Origin: Bog-473 sp963707835
GTDB lineage: Bacteria; Actinomycetota; Acidimicrobiia; Acidimicrobiales; RAAP-2
Assembly (NCBI GenBank): GCA_963707835.1
Contig: CAVPRI010000002.1
Coordinates: 1,612,001-1,676,000 of the forward strand
Length of the DNA: 64,000 nt
Reading direction: 5' to 3'
Every line of letters starts with the position of its first letter. Positions within the stretch are counted from its first letter, which is position 1. The notes beneath the pieces were generated by a model that was not told the DNA's origin, made no database searches, and saw only the letters and a program-made list of their open reading frames with translations. Positions 34,978 through 46,729 of the stretch are shown here, one piece after another. The position numbers and the translations under genes are program-made.

Positions 34978-36893
34978 CAGCCCCACCACACCCGGCTGAG
35001 CATGAAGGCCACGATGAGGGCCATCCCGAGGGCGATGCCCAGGGCGTAGTTGCGGGCGTAGCCGGTCTGGAGACGCCGGGCCGCCGTCCCGGTGACCCGG
35101 GCCAGGTGTGCCGTGCCGTTGACGGCCCCGTCGATCACCCGGGCGTCGATCACCCAGGCGCAGAAGGTGGCCAGCCGCTGGCTCGGCCGCCCGATGACGG
35201 TGTCGTAGAAGTCGTCCCAGTACCAGACCCGCTGGAGGAACGCCGGCTCGAGCTTGGGCTGGTACACCTCGTCGACCCGCCACAGCCACCAGGCCACGAG
35301 CACACCGATCAGGGCGGCGGCCACGTCGATCAGGGCCAGGTACCACAGCGGCCCGTCACCCAGGTGGTCGTTGTAGAGATCGGACCCGAACACCGGCGCC
35401 AGGAAGTTCTGCAGGCCCCGGGTGTGCACCCAGGGCAGGTCGAGGGCCCCGGCGAAGAAGGCGAAGAAGGCGAGGACGATCAGCGGGATACGCATGATCC
35501 ACGGCGACTCGTGCGGTTGGTGCAGCGCCGGCTCGCCGTGGGGGCCGGGCTCCTCGAAGCGGGGCTTGCCGCCGAAGGCCAGGATCTCCAGGCGACTCAT
35601 GTAGTAGGCGGTCAGCACGGCGGTGACCACCCCGAGGACCCAGAGCACCTTGTAGTGGGCGTAGGTGTTGTCGAGCACGTCGCCCTTGGCCCAGAACCCG
35701 GCCAGTGGCGGGATGCCGGCGATGGCCAGGAAGCCGATGGTGAAGGTCACCGTGGTCCACTTCATGTACCGGCGCAGCGCGCCCATGCGCTTGAGGTCCT
35801 GCTCGTCGTGGAGGCCGTGGATCACCGAGCCCGCACCGAGGAAGAGGAGACCCTTGAAGAAGGCGTGGGCCACCATGAGGAAGATGGCTGCGATGTAGGC
35901 GCCGGTGCCCACGGCCAGGATCATGTAGCCGATCTGTGACACGGTGGAGAAGGCCAGCACCTTCTTGATGTCCTGCTGGGCACAGGCGATGGTGGCGGCC
36001 ACGAAGGCGGTCACGACGCCGATGGTGGCGATCACCTCGGTGCCCGTCGAGCTCAGGTGCAAGACGGGGTTCATCCGGCAGAGGAGGTACACCCCGGCCG
36101 TGACCATGGTGGCGGCGTGGATCAGGGCCGACACCGGGGTCGGGCCCTCCATGGCGTCGGGCAACCAGTTGAACAGAGGGATCTGCGCCGACTTGCCGCT
36201 GGCGGCCAGGAACAGCAGCAGCACCACCGCCGTGGCCGTCCCGCCGCCCAGGTGGGAGAGCTGCCCGAAGATCCCACCACCCGGGCCGCTCTCGTACTGG
36301 ACAGTCCCTGTCTTCTCGAAGAGCAGGAAGATGGCGAGCAGGAAGCCCACGTCACCGATCCGGTTGTAGATGAAGGCCTTCTTGCCGGCCGACGCCGCCG
36401 ACTCGCGCTGGAACCAGAAGGCCACCAGCCAATAGGAGCAGACGCCCACTCCCTCCCAACCCACGAAGGTGAGCAGCAGGTTGTTGCCGAGGACCAGCAG
36501 GAGCATCGAGAACACGAAGAGGTTCAGGTAGATGAAGAACTTGGTGTAGTCGCGGTCGCCCTTCATGTACCCGATGGAGTACAGGTGGATGAAGGCGCTC
36601 ACGAAGGTGACGAACATGCACATCGTCATCGACAGCGGGTCGACCAGGGTCCCCACCGGCACGGACAACCCGCCGCTCTGGAACCAGGTGAAGTAGCTGT
36701 GCGTCACCACCTGGTCGCTCGAGGGCAGGCCGAGGAGGCCGGCCAACACGATGCAGGCGACCACGAAGGAGCTGCCGACGGCCACGGTGCCCACCCAACC
36801 GGCGGCGGGGTCGCCCAGGCGCCGCCCGAAGGCGACGAGGACCAGGAAACCGGCCAGGGGGAACAGCAGCATGAGATACGCGAGATGGACCAC
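34977..36893 (-). CDS. nuoL: NADH-quinone oxidoreductase subunit L
   Basis: Distal antiporter-like subunit of complex I, 638 residues, with the long lateral helix expected near the C-terminus. Conserved segments include FVGWEGVGVCSYWLVAFW, PLFNWLPDAMEGPTPVSAL, KKVLAFSTVSQIGYM and HAFFKGLLFLGAGSVIHG, with the key Lys and His residues. GTG 36893 lies 3 nt after the nuoK stop. The C-terminal hydrophilic arm contains WYWDDFYDTVIGRPSQRLA, typical of actinobacterial NuoL. Confidence 0.96.
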   Translation of the reverse strand: MVHLAYLMLLFPLAGFLVLVAFGRRLGDPAAGWVGTVAVGSSFVVACIVLAGLLGLPSSDQVVTHSYFTWFQSGGLSVPVGTLVDPLSMTMCMFVTFVSAFIHLYSIGYMKGDRDYTKFFIYLNLFVFSMLLLVLGNNLLLTFVGWEGVGVCSYWLVAFWFQRESAASAGKKAFIYNRIGDVGFLLAIFLLFEKTGTVQYESGPGGGIFGQLSHLGGGTATAVVLLLFLAASGKSAQIPLFNWLPDAMEGPTPVSALIHAATMVTAGVYLLCRMNPVLHLSSTGTEVIATIGVVTAFVAATIACAQQDIKKVLAFSTVSQIGYMILAVGTGAYIAAIFLMVAHAFFKGLLFLGAGSVIHGLHDEQDLKRMGALRRYMKWTTVTFTIGFLAIAGIPPLAGFWAKGDVLDNTYAHYKVLWVLGVVTAVLTAYYMSRLEILAFGGKPRFEEPGPHGEPALHQPHESPWIMRIPLIVLAFFAFFAGALDLPWVHTRGLQNFLAPVFGSDLYNDHLGDGPLWYLALIDVAAALIGVLVAWWLWRVDEVYQPKLEPAFLQRVWYWDDFYDTVIGRPSQRLATFCAWVIDARVIDGAVNGTAHLARVTGTAARRLQTGYARNYALGIALGMALIVAFMLSRVWWG

Positions 36894-36896
36894 GGG

Positions 36897-37202
36897 TCAG
36901 CCCTTCAACGAGTCCAGGTCGTCCGCCACGGTGGTGGCCCGGCGGCGGTAATTGGTCACGACGATGCCCAGGCCCACGACCACCTCGGCGGCGGCCACCA
37001 CGAGCACGAAGAACACGATGGCCTGCCCGCCGATGTCGCCCAGCATGCGGGCGAAGGTCACGAAGGTGAGGTTGGCGGCGTTGAGCATGAGCTCGATGCA
37101 CATGAACATGATCAGCACGTTGCGCCGCACCAGCAGGCCCACGGCGCCGATGGAGAACACCACGGCCGCCAGGCCGATGTACCAGGCTCCCGAGAGGCTC
37201 AT
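36897..37202 (-). CDS. nuoK: NADH-quinone oxidoreductase subunit K
   Basis: Three-helix membrane subunit, 101 residues. It contains the conserved CIELMLNAANL with the membrane Glu needed for proton translocation, and a second Glu in VAAAEVVVGLGIVV. ATG 37202 overlaps the nuoJ stop by 4 nt (ATGA). Length and order are standard. Confidence 0.96.
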   Translation of the reverse strand: MSLSGAWYIGLAAVVFSIGAVGLLVRRNVLIMFMCIELMLNAANLTFVTFARMLGDIGGQAIVFFVLVVAAAEVVVGLGIVVTNYRRRATTVADDLDSLKG

Positions 37203-37825
37203 GCCGGGAGCTCGCTCTCGTTGGTGTCCTCGGGCTCGGCGTGCACCGTGGGCGGCCGGCGGGCCAGCACCACCGCACCCACCACGGCGATGACCAGCAG
37301 GGCGGCCGTGGCCTCGAAGGCGAACAGGTAAGTGGTGAACAGCTGCTTGCCGAGCTGGGCCGTCTCGCCCGACGGCGAGCCCGGCCCGGCCACGCGGCCA
37401 TTGATGGGGCCGACCACCTGCTTGGCACCGGTGACCCAGTGGGAGGTGGCGGCCATGGCCAGCACCCCCCCGAGCGTGACCACCGCGGCGGCCACGGCCA
37501 GCGGGCGCTGCCCCCCCAGTGGCTCGACGGTGATGTCCTCGGCCTTGTCGACCCCGAGGAACATGATCACGAAGAGGAACAGCACCACGATGGCGCCGGC
37601 GTACACGATGATCTGCACGGCGGCCAGGAAGTCGGCCTCCTGCTCGATGAAGAGGACGGCCACGCCGAACAGCGTCATGACCAGGCTCAGCGCGGCGTGC
37701 ACCGGGTTGCGCGAGAGCACCACGCCGAGCGCGCCAACGAGGATCACCGCCGCCGCGGCGGCGAAGACCAAGACGTCGGGCCAGGTGGGGCGCGTCGAAG
37801 CAGCGAGCAGCACGGCGTGGAGCAT
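37199..37825 (-). CDS. nuoJ: NADH-quinone oxidoreductase subunit J
   Basis: Five-helix membrane subunit, 208 residues. The signature VILVGALGVVLSRNPVHAALSL is near residue 30, and the conserved pi-bulge helix has VQIIVYAGAIVVLFLFVIMF. A hydrophilic loop (residues about 95-150) precedes the last helix TAALLVIAVVGAVVLARRPP. ATG 37825 lies 3 nt after the nuoI stop. Confidence 0.95.
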   Translation of the reverse strand: MLHAVLLAASTRPTWPDVLVFAAAAAVILVGALGVVLSRNPVHAALSLVMTLFGVAVLFIEQEADFLAAVQIIVYAGAIVVLFLFVIMFLGVDKAEDITVEPLGGQRPLAVAAAVVTLGGVLAMAATSHWVTGAKQVVGPINGRVAGPGSPSGETAQLGKQLFTTYLFAFEATAALLVIAVVGAVVLARRPPTVHAEPEDTNESELPA

Positions 37826-37828
37826 GGG

Positions 37829-38710
37829 TCAGTCAGCCCCTTCGACGTCGCCGCCTGCACCGTCGCCGCTGCTCGGTGCCTTGGTGGCCGCCTTGGCTGC
37901 CTTGCGCGACGCCCGCGACTCCTTCAGGCGGGCACGCATCTCGTCCATCTTGCGACGGTTGCGCTCGGCCCCCTTCTTGGCCCGCCAGACCCGGCCCTGC
38001 ATGCCGCGGTGGGCCAGGGGGATGTCCTCGTCGAGCAGGTGGGCCTCGAGCACCTGGCGCAGCGGCTTGGTCCCCGTCGCCGCGTCGTCACGCCGCCCGG
38101 ACTGGCCGCCCTCGGGTGGGCGCACGCCGTAGCCGAGCTCGCCCGACCATTGCACCTCGCCCTCGTAGGCCGCGTTCCCGGACGGTGCGGTTGCCCGCAT
38201 CCAGCCCGAGGTCATGAGGTCGTCACCCTCGCGCCAGTCCTCCCACGGCAGCTTCTTGGGCGTGCCGTCGTCGTTCACCACCAGCTCGTCCTTGGTGTAG
38301 ATGGCATCGGAGCGGTTGGTGAAGGAGAACTCGAACAGCTTTGACTCGGTGATGGCCTCGGTCGGGCAGGCTTCCACGCACATGTCGCAGTGGATGCAGC
38401 GCAGGTAGTTGATCTCGTACACGAAGCCGTAGCGCTCGCCGGGCGAGACCGGATGGTCGGGGGGATTGTCGAGGCCGCGCACGTAGATGCAGTCGGCCGG
38501 GCACACACCCGCGCAGAGCTCGCACCCGATGCACTTCTCCATGCCGTCCTCGTAGCGGTTGAGGACGTGACGGCCGTGCTGGCGCGGCTGCTTGGGCTTC
38601 TTCTCCTCGGGGTACATGCGTGTGACCCGCGGCCGGGTCAGGTGCTGGAAGGTCAGCTTGAAGCCACCCAGGAAGGAGAGCTGGTCCTTCATCTCGTCGC
38701 CCACGCCCAC
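37829..38710 (-). CDS. nuoI: NADH-quinone oxidoreductase subunit I, with long basic C-terminal tail
   Basis: Peripheral-arm ferredoxin-like subunit with two 4Fe-4S clusters, N6a and N6b: CIGCELCAGVCPADC near residue 60 and CIHCDMCVEACPTEA near residue 104. The protein has 293 residues, roughly 100 more than the Escherichia coli form. The extra part is a charged C-terminal tail rich in Lys, Arg and Ala (ERNRRKMDEMRARLKESRA) ending in an acidic patch. GTG 37829-strand start at 38710 overlaps the nuoH stop (TAGTG); ATG 38692 is possible. The tail may contact other subunits, but this is speculative. Confidence 0.95.
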   Translation of the reverse strand: MGVGDEMKDQLSFLGGFKLTFQHLTRPRVTRMYPEEKKPKQPRQHGRHVLNRYEDGMEKCIGCELCAGVCPADCIYVRGLDNPPDHPVSPGERYGFVYEINYLRCIHCDMCVEACPTEAITESKLFEFSFTNRSDAIYTKDELVVNDDGTPKKLPWEDWREGDDLMTSGWMRATAPSGNAAYEGEVQWSGELGYGVRPPEGGQSGRRDDAATGTKPLRQVLEAHLLDEDIPLAHRGMQGRVWRAKKGAERNRRKMDEMRARLKESRASRKAAKAATKAPSSGDGAGGDVEGAD

Positions 38711-40020
38711 TACGCCTCACCCCCCGTGGCCGGATCGGCCGGGAAAAGTCGGGAAGGCCGGCTCGGCCTGGTCACCCGGCCGCCGATGGCGGGGATGACC
38801 AGGTCCTCCTCGCTGCGGCCGGCCCCGAGGTGATTGGCCCGCAGCAGTAGTGCCGAGGCGGCCAGCACCACCGGCACCAGCCACAGGCCGGCCCATCCCC
38901 AGGCGACGATGGCCGCCACCAGGAGCAGCCAGCCCAAGGTGAGTGGGATCAGGCGCTTCCATCCCAGGTCCATGAGTTGGTCGTACCGCAACCGGGGCAG
39001 GGCGGCGCGGAACCACACGTAGATGAAGCAGAACGCCACCGTCTTGAGGAGGAAGTAGATGACCGGCATGTACACGCTGGCGCCGGGGATGTGGAAGATG
39101 TAGCCGTTGGGGCCGCCGAAGAACAGCGTCACCACCACGGCCGACATGGTGATGGTGTTCATGAACTCGGCCAGGAAGAACAGGCCGAACCGGATGGAGG
39201 AGTACTCGGTGTGGAACCCGCCGACCAGCTCCTGCTCCGCTTCGGTCAGGTCGAAGGGCGGGCGGGTCAGCTCGGCCGTGATGGCGATCATGAAGAAGAT
39301 GAACGGCACGAACCCGAGCCGGACCAGGTTCCAGTTCCAGAACCCGTTGGACTGCGAGGCCACGATGGCCCGGGTGGAGATGGAGCCGGTGACCAGCACG
39401 ACCATGACCGTGGTCATGCCGAGTGCCGCCTCGTAGGAGATCACCTGGGCCGAGGCGCGGACCGACCCGAGGAGCGGGTACTTCGAGCCCGACGACCAGC
39501 CAGCCAGCATCACCCCGTACACGGCAATGCCCGACATGGCCAGCACCAGCAGGATGCCGATGGGCGGGTCGGCCACCTGCAACTCGAAGGTGTGGCTGCC
39601 GATCGTGATCACGCCGCCCACGGGAACCACGGTGAAGATGAGCACGGCGGGGATCACCGAGAGGTAGGGCGCCAGCTTGAACACGAACGAGTCCGCCCGG
39701 TCCGGCAGCAGGTCCTCCTTGAAGACGAGCTTGGTGCCGTCGGCCAGCGTTTGCAGGAGCCCCCACGGACCGGCCCGGTTGGGACCGATCCGGCTCTGCA
39801 TGTCCGAGATCACCTTGCGCTCGAACCAGATCATCATCGCCGTGGCCGTGAGCAGCGCGATGAACGCCACCAGGCACTTGACCAGGGTGATCAGCCAGAC
39901 CTGCCAGTTGAGGCCGAAGTAGTACAGCGGATCGCCGTTCCCGGCGTCCGCGCTGTGGGTGAGGACCTTGGACCCGACGGACCCGGCTGATCCCGCGGCG
40001 GCGAGCACGGAGGCGATCAC
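38710..40020 (-). CDS. nuoH: NADH-quinone oxidoreductase subunit H
   Basis: Membrane subunit forming much of the quinone chamber, 436 residues. The family signature ERKVISDMQSRIGPNRAGP is near residue 65, followed by GLLQTLADGTKLVFKED. Further matches are FDLTEAEQELVGGFHTEYSS (charged loop facing the quinone site) and RAALPRLRYDQLMDLGWK. A C-terminal extension of about 45 residues ends in basic and Ser/Pro-rich sequence. GTG 40020 overlaps the nuoG stop (GTGA). Confidence 0.96.
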   Translation of the reverse strand: MIASVLAAAGSAGSVGSKVLTHSADAGNGDPLYYFGLNWQVWLITLVKCLVAFIALLTATAMMIWFERKVISDMQSRIGPNRAGPWGLLQTLADGTKLVFKEDLLPDRADSFVFKLAPYLSVIPAVLIFTVVPVGGVITIGSHTFELQVADPPIGILLVLAMSGIAVYGVMLAGWSSGSKYPLLGSVRASAQVISYEAALGMTTVMVVLVTGSISTRAIVASQSNGFWNWNLVRLGFVPFIFFMIAITAELTRPPFDLTEAEQELVGGFHTEYSSIRFGLFFLAEFMNTITMSAVVVTLFFGGPNGYIFHIPGASVYMPVIYFLLKTVAFCFIYVWFRAALPRLRYDQLMDLGWKRLIPLTLGWLLLVAAIVAWGWAGLWLVPVVLAASALLLRANHLGAGRSEEDLVIPAIGGRVTRPSRPSRLFPADPATGGEA

Positions 40021-42891
40021 ACCGACTCCAGTCGCACGTCGGTCACGGGCCGGCGGCTGTCGATCAAAGTGGCGGCGGCGTTGCCGGCACTCCCGGCGCC
40101 GGGCACGTTGAAGTCGACGGCCACGACGCCCCGGGGGATGCCGGCGTCGGCCTCGGCCGCCAGCACCAGCTCGCCGCGGGCCGAGCGCACCTTGACCTGG
40201 TCGCCGGTGGCGGCACCGAGCCTGTCGAGGTCGTAGGGGTTGGCCCGGACCACCAGCGCGGGCACCAACGGTGTGAGCGACGGCGAGCCGGTCACCGAGC
40301 TCCCCGCGTCGTAGAGGCGCCGGCCGGCCACCAGCCGGAGCGAGTAGCTGTCGGCGGTCGAGATGACGACGGGACCTTCCGCCGCCTTCCCCGCCCCCGA
40401 CAAGAGAGCGGGCGTGGTGCCCAGGGCCACCGCGGCACTGGCCCGCCGGCTCTCGCCGCCGGTTCCGACCCGGGGCGGGGCCCCCTGGCGCTCGACCGAC
40501 TCGACGCCCGGAAGGGCGATCGGGTCGATCGGCTCGACGTCGTCGCGGTGGTCGAGGCCCGCCGCCAAGGGCACCAGCACACCGTCGTGCGCCGCGTCCG
40601 AGAAGAGGACCTCCTGGGTCAGACCGGCGTAGGCGGGCGCGGTCTGCGCCAGCTCGTCGGCCAGGTCGTCCATGGTGGCCACACCCAGGTCCGTGCCGAT
40701 GGCGGCAGCCAGCTCGGCGGCGATCATCCAGTCCGGCCAGGCGAAGCCGGGTGCGGTCAGCTTGGGCCCGAGACGGCTCACCCGACCCTCGATGTTCGTC
40801 GTGGTGCCAGGCCGCTCGTGTGCCACCGCGGAGGGGAGCACCACGTCGGCATGCCTGTCGATCGACTCGGATGGGTGACCGGTCACCGCCACCACGAAGC
40901 GACCCGACCCGAGCGCCGCGGCCGCCAGGGTGCGGTCGGGGAAGTCGCTCATGGGGTCGGCACCGAGCAGGACCAGCGCCCCGACGGCCGGACTGCCGGT
41001 CTCACCGGCGCCGACCGTCTCGGCCTCCCCGGCCATGGAGGCGAGGATGCCGGCCGCCGTGCGGCCGGGCGAGGTGGGGACCGAGCCCCAGACGGCAGTG
41101 AAGCGATCCCGCCCGGCTTCGAGGCTCACGCGGCCGGGCAGCAGCCCCGGCGCGAGCCCCATGTCGAGGGCGCCGAAGACGTTGCCGCGGCGCAGGGCGG
41201 GAAGGAAGGTGGCCTTGGGCAGGGCGGCAGCCAGCGTGCGCAACGCCTCGGCCGCCACCTCGCCGGCCTCGGCATAGGAGGGACGGCCGGCCACCACGAC
41301 CACACCCTCGCCATCGGGGTGCGCGGCCAGGAGGGCGCGGGCCTTCTCGAGTGCCCCGGCATCGAGAGCCGAGCCCTCGGGGTGGGTGTCGAGCTGGCGG
41401 GTGGCGTCGTCGTCGCCGGTCAGCGCCCGGGCCATCAGCGGGGCATCGCCGGGGCGGATGCGCAGCGTGGCGGCGGCCAACGGGCTGAGCGCGGTCGGCG
41501 CTGGAGCGAGCTCGACCACGTTGGTACCGGCGAGCGCTGCCTCGCGCAGCCGCAGGAACAGGACCGGGAGCTCCTCGCGCAGGTCACCGCCGAGCGTCAC
41601 CAGCACCGGGGCGGCACACGCCTGATCGATGGTGGCCCGGGGCAGACCCAGCACCAGGTCGGCCGGCAGCCCGTCACCGAGCTGTGCGTCGACGGAGTCG
41701 GTGCCGATGACACCCTTGGCCAGCTTGGCCCAGGCGTAGGCGGCCTCGTTTGTGAGGCGGGCGCCGCCGATGACGGCGACCGCACCGGCGCCACCCTCCT
41801 CGATGGCCTTGATGATCCCGGCGGCGGCGGCCGTCAGCGCCTCGCCCCAGCTCACCGGGACCAGCTCGCCCTCCTTGCGCACCAGCGGCTCGGTCAGGCG
41901 CCCGTGCTCGAATCGCCCCGTCTCGCGCACCTCGCCGAGGAATTGGCCCCGGGTCACCCCGAGGCTCACCACCTGCGACGCGGTGGCCGGGGCGACGTCG
42001 ACCGCCTCGTCGGCCAGCTCGCTCGGCAGCGGACCGCTCTCGACCTCGTCGCCGTTGACGGCCTCGTAGGTGAAGCGGCCCTTGTCACAGAGCCAGCCGT
42101 GGTTCACGGGCTCCGAGTCGATGCCGAGGAGCCGGGTCAGCCGGTTCTGCGAGGACTGCACCGCCACGCGGCACCCGACAGAGCAAGCGGTGCACGTCGA
42201 CTCGACCTGATCGAGGTCCCAGGGCCGCGCCGTGAACCGGTACGGGGTCGCCGTCAACGCGCCCACTGGGCAGATCTGCACGGTGTTGCCGGCGAAGTAG
42301 GAGGAGAACGGTTCGGTCGGGAAGTTGGCCACCTCGACCTGGTCGCCCCGGCCGGCGAAGTCGATCTGGGACTCGCCGGCCACCTCGGCGGCGAACCGGG
42401 TGCACCGGGCGCACTGGATGCACCGCTCGCGGTCGAGCAGCACCAGGTCCGAGATGGCGATCGGCTTCTCGAAGTGGCGCTTCTCCTCGACGAAGCGGCT
42501 CTCCCCCGGCCCGTAGGCCAGGGTCTGGTCCTGCAGCGGGCACTCACCGCCCTTGTCGCACACCGGACAGTCGAGTGGGTGGTTGGCCAGCAGGAATTCG
42601 AGCACGCCGTCCTGGGCCTTCTTGACCCGGTCGTTGGACGTGTCGACGACCATCCCTTCGGTGACCGGCACGAAGCAGGCCGGGGTGAGCGTGGCACCGC
42701 GGGGACCCTCCACGTCGACCAGGCACATACGGCACATGCCGACGGGATCCATGCGCGGGTGGTAGCAGAAGCGCGGGATGTAGGTCCCGGCCCTCTCGGC
42801 GGCGGCGATCAGCAGCTCGCCCTTGTGCGCCGCGACCTCGCGCCCGTCGAGTGTGAAGCTCAACTTGTCCTCGGCCTCGTTCCCGTCCTGG

Positions 42892-42899
<8 letters not shown>
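40017..42899 (-). CDS. nuoG: NADH-quinone oxidoreductase subunit G
   Basis: Largest peripheral subunit, 960 residues, carrying the iron-sulfur relay. The N-terminal 2Fe-2S domain shows CYHPRMDPVGMCRMC and the distal Cys of TPACFVP. The next segments are HPLDCPVCDKGGECPLQD (His-ligated N5) and CIQCARCTRFAAEVAG (N4). A further CTACSVGC…CDKGRF set corresponds to the N7-type cluster of the molybdopterin-like domain. TTG 42899 is chosen because AAGGGGGG lies 8 nt upstream, it overlaps the nuoF stop by 8 nt, and the protein then begins before FTLDGREVAAHKGE. The C-terminal molybdopterin-oxidoreductase-like half is degenerate for cofactor binding, as usual. Confidence 0.94.
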
Positions 42900-44196
<1,297 letters not shown>

Positions 44197-44197
<1 letters not shown>

Positions 44198-44859
44198 CAG
44201 GACCCGCCTCCGCCGGACTTCTCCCCGGCCGCGGAGTCCGCCCTCGCCTTCTCGGCGGCGCGGGCCGCCTGGGCGGCGGCCATCTGCGCCCGCTCGGTCG
44301 CCACGGTGGCCCGGTCGACCTGCAGCCCCACGCTGCGCCGGACCCGGACCAGGGTCCCGTGCGACGGCACGGTCTCGGAGAGCCCGCCCGCCCGCAGCTC
44401 CTCGACCAGGGCATCGAAGCTCTCGGGGGTCTGCGCGCCCACGTAGCGGTGGTTGACCTGCACACACGGGGTGCGGTCGCAGTCGGCCAGACACTCGGCC
44501 TCGTGCAGCGTGAACACCCCGTCGGGCGTCGTGCCCCCGGCGCGCACGCCCAACGTGCCCTCGGCGTGCTCGAGCAGCTCGAGCGCGCCACCGAGCATGC
44601 ACGCGATGTTGGTGCACACGGCCACCACGTAGGCGCCCACGGGCTCGGTGTGCAACATGTCGTAGAAGGTCGCGGTCCCCCGCACCTCGGCCGGCGTCAC
44701 GCCGCACAGCTCGGCGATCTCCTCCATGGCCTCTGGCCGCAACCAACCGTCCTGCTCCTGGGCCAAGTGGCACAGCGGGATGAGCGCCGAGCGCCGGTGC
44801 GGATAGAGGGCGATGAGCTCCTCGGCCCGATCCCGGATGTCGGAAGTGAGGTGGCTCAT
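44197..44859 (-). CDS. nuoE: NADH-quinone oxidoreductase subunit E
   Basis: Thioredoxin-fold subunit with the 2Fe-2S cluster N1a, 220 residues. An N-terminal helical bundle (LIALYPHRRSALIPLCHLAQEQ) precedes the cluster ligands CTNIAC and CLADC, in the expected C-x4-C and C-x3-C spacing. A C-terminal Ala/Glu-rich extension of about 40 residues follows the fold. ATG 44859 overlaps the nuoD stop (ATGA). Confidence 0.95.
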
Positions 44860-46244
44860 CGGTCGACCTCCCCCATGACGGGGTCGACCGACGAGATCAC
44901 GGCCACCGCGTCTGCCATGAGGCCACCGCGCAGCAACAGCGGCAGGGCTTGCAGGTTCACGAAGCTGGGACCGCGGATGTGCATGCGATAGGGCTTGGAG
45001 GTGCCGTCGGAAACGATGTAGCAGCCGAGCTCGCCGCGGGGTGACTCGATGGCCACGTAGACCTCGCCCTCGGGCACCCGGAATCCCTCGGTGAAGATCT
45101 TGAAGTGGTGGATGAGCGCCTCCATGCTCTCGTCGATGCGAGCACGGGGCGGGGGCGTGACCTTGCGGTCCTGGATCCGGTAGTCGCCCGGGGGCATCAT
45201 CGCGGCGATCTGGCGGATCAGCTTGATCGACTCGCGTATCTCGTTGAGTCGCACCGAGTACCGGTCGAAGTTGTCGCCGTAGGTCCCGACGATCACGTCG
45301 AAGTCGAGCTTGTCGTAGGCCAGGTACGGCATGGTGCGTCGCAGGTCCCACGGCACGCCGGTCGAGCGCAGGATCGGCCCGGTGACCGACAGCGCGAGGG
45401 CCTCCTCGGCCGAGATGTTGCCGACGGCCTCGGTGCGCTCCCGGAAGATGGGCTGCCCGGTGAGCAGTTCGTCGTACTCGTAGGTGCGGGCCAGGATGGT
45501 CTCGCAGAGGACCTCGATGTCGTCCTCCCACCCGTCGGGCAGGTCGGCGGCCACGCCGCCGGGGCGGATGTAGTTGGTGTTCATCCGCAGCCCGGTCGCC
45601 TTCTCGAAGAAGGTCAGGACCATCTCGCGCTCGCGGAAGCCGTAGATCATCATGGAGGTCGAACCGAGGTCCATGCCGTTGGTGGCCATCCACATCAGGT
45701 GCGAGGACACTCGGTTGAGCTCGGACATGAGCATGCGGATCCACACCGCCCGCGGCGGCATCTCGAGCCCGAGCAGCGCCTCGGTGGCCATCGAGAAGAC
45801 CAGCTCGTTGTTGAGCGGCGAGAGGTAGTCCATGCGGGTGACGTTGGTGCACCCCTGGACGTAGGTGAGCTCCTCCCCGGTCTTCTCCATGCCCGTGTGC
45901 AGATACCCGATGATCGGCTTGGTGCGCAGCACGGTCTCGCCGTCGAGCTCGAGCATGAGGCGCAGCACACCGTGGGTCGAGGGGTGCTGGGGCCCCATGT
46001 TGATGATCATGGTCTGGTCGTCGTGCTGCTCGATGTCGATGTCGCCGGGGTCGACATAGCCACCCTCAGGCAGCCGCAGCACCGCCCCGACCTCCTGGCG
46101 GAGCTCGCCGGCGCCGGTGGCGTCGCGGGGTGCCAGCTCCTGCGCGCCCTCGGAGGTCTCCGCGATCAGGGCGCGAGCCTCCTCCTCGTGGCGGGTGACG
46201 GCCTCGTCGGCCAGCTCCTCGTCGGGCTCCAGGTCGTCACTCAT
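44856..46244 (-). CDS. nuoD: NADH-quinone oxidoreductase subunit D
   Basis: 49-kDa-type subunit that shapes the quinone-binding pocket, 462 residues. Landmarks are MGPQHPSTHGVLRL near residue 83 (quinone head-group His region), GYLHTGMEKTGE, RMDYLSPLNNE and the C-terminal ESPRGELGCYIVSDG. An acidic N-terminal extension of about 60 residues precedes the conserved core. ATG 46244 overlaps nuoC by 4 nt. Confidence 0.96.
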   Translation of the reverse strand: MSDDLEPDEELADEAVTRHEEEARALIAETSEGAQELAPRDATGAGELRQEVGAVLRLPEGGYVDPGDIDIEQHDDQTMIINMGPQHPSTHGVLRLMLELDGETVLRTKPIIGYLHTGMEKTGEELTYVQGCTNVTRMDYLSPLNNELVFSMATEALLGLEMPPRAVWIRMLMSELNRVSSHLMWMATNGMDLGSTSMMIYGFREREMVLTFFEKATGLRMNTNYIRPGGVAADLPDGWEDDIEVLCETILARTYEYDELLTGQPIFRERTEAVGNISAEEALALSVTGPILRSTGVPWDLRRTMPYLAYDKLDFDVIVGTYGDNFDRYSVRLNEIRESIKLIRQIAAMMPPGDYRIQDRKVTPPPRARIDESMEALIHHFKIFTEGFRVPEGEVYVAIESPRGELGCYIVSDGTSKPYRMHIRGPSFVNLQALPLLLRGGLMADAVAVISSVDPVMGEVDR

Positions 46245-46729
46245 CGCGGTCCCGGCGCTTCCTTGAACTGCACGGGCACGCGCCCCACCCCGTAGTCCTT
46301 GCGCAGCGGGTGCCCTTCCCAGTCCTCGGGCATGAGGATCCGGGTCATGTCGGGGTGTCCCGAGAAGACGATCCCCACCAGGTCGTAGGCCTCACGCTCC
46401 ATGGCGTCGGCACCGGGGTAGACCTCGACGATCGAATCGACCACCGGCTCGTCCTCGGGCACCTGGACTCGGATGCGGACCCGCTGGCGCAAAGAGAGCG
46501 AGAGCAGGTTGACCACGACCTCGAAACGCTCCGGCGACACCCCGTCGGGGAGTGAACGGCCCGGGTGGGTCAGGTAGTCGACCGCACACAGGTCGGCGCA
46601 CATCTCGAAGCCGGCGTCGCGGAATGCCGAGACCATTTCCTTGTAGGTGCCGCGGTGGGGGAAGGCCAGCTGGTCGACGAGCTGGTCGGGCAGTCGCGGG
46701 ACGGCGGGCAGGACGGTGGTGTTGCTCAC
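46241..46729 (-). CDS. nuoC: NADH-quinone oxidoreductase subunit C
   Basis: 30-kDa-type subunit of the hydrogenase-like connecting module, 162 residues. The family signature EREAYDLVGIVFSGHPDMTRILMPEDWEGHPLRKDYG, seen in part as REAYDLVGIVFSGHP and EGHPLRKDYG, is at residues about 112-150. It binds no cofactor. GTG 46729 overlaps the nuoB stop (GTGA). Confidence 0.95.
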   Translation of the reverse strand: MSNTTVLPAVPRLPDQLVDQLAFPHRGTYKEMVSAFRDAGFEMCADLCAVDYLTHPGRSLPDGVSPERFEVVVNLLSLSLRQRVRIRVQVPEDEPVVDSIVEVYPGADAMEREAYDLVGIVFSGHPDMTRILMPEDWEGHPLRKDYGVGRVPVQFKEAPGPR

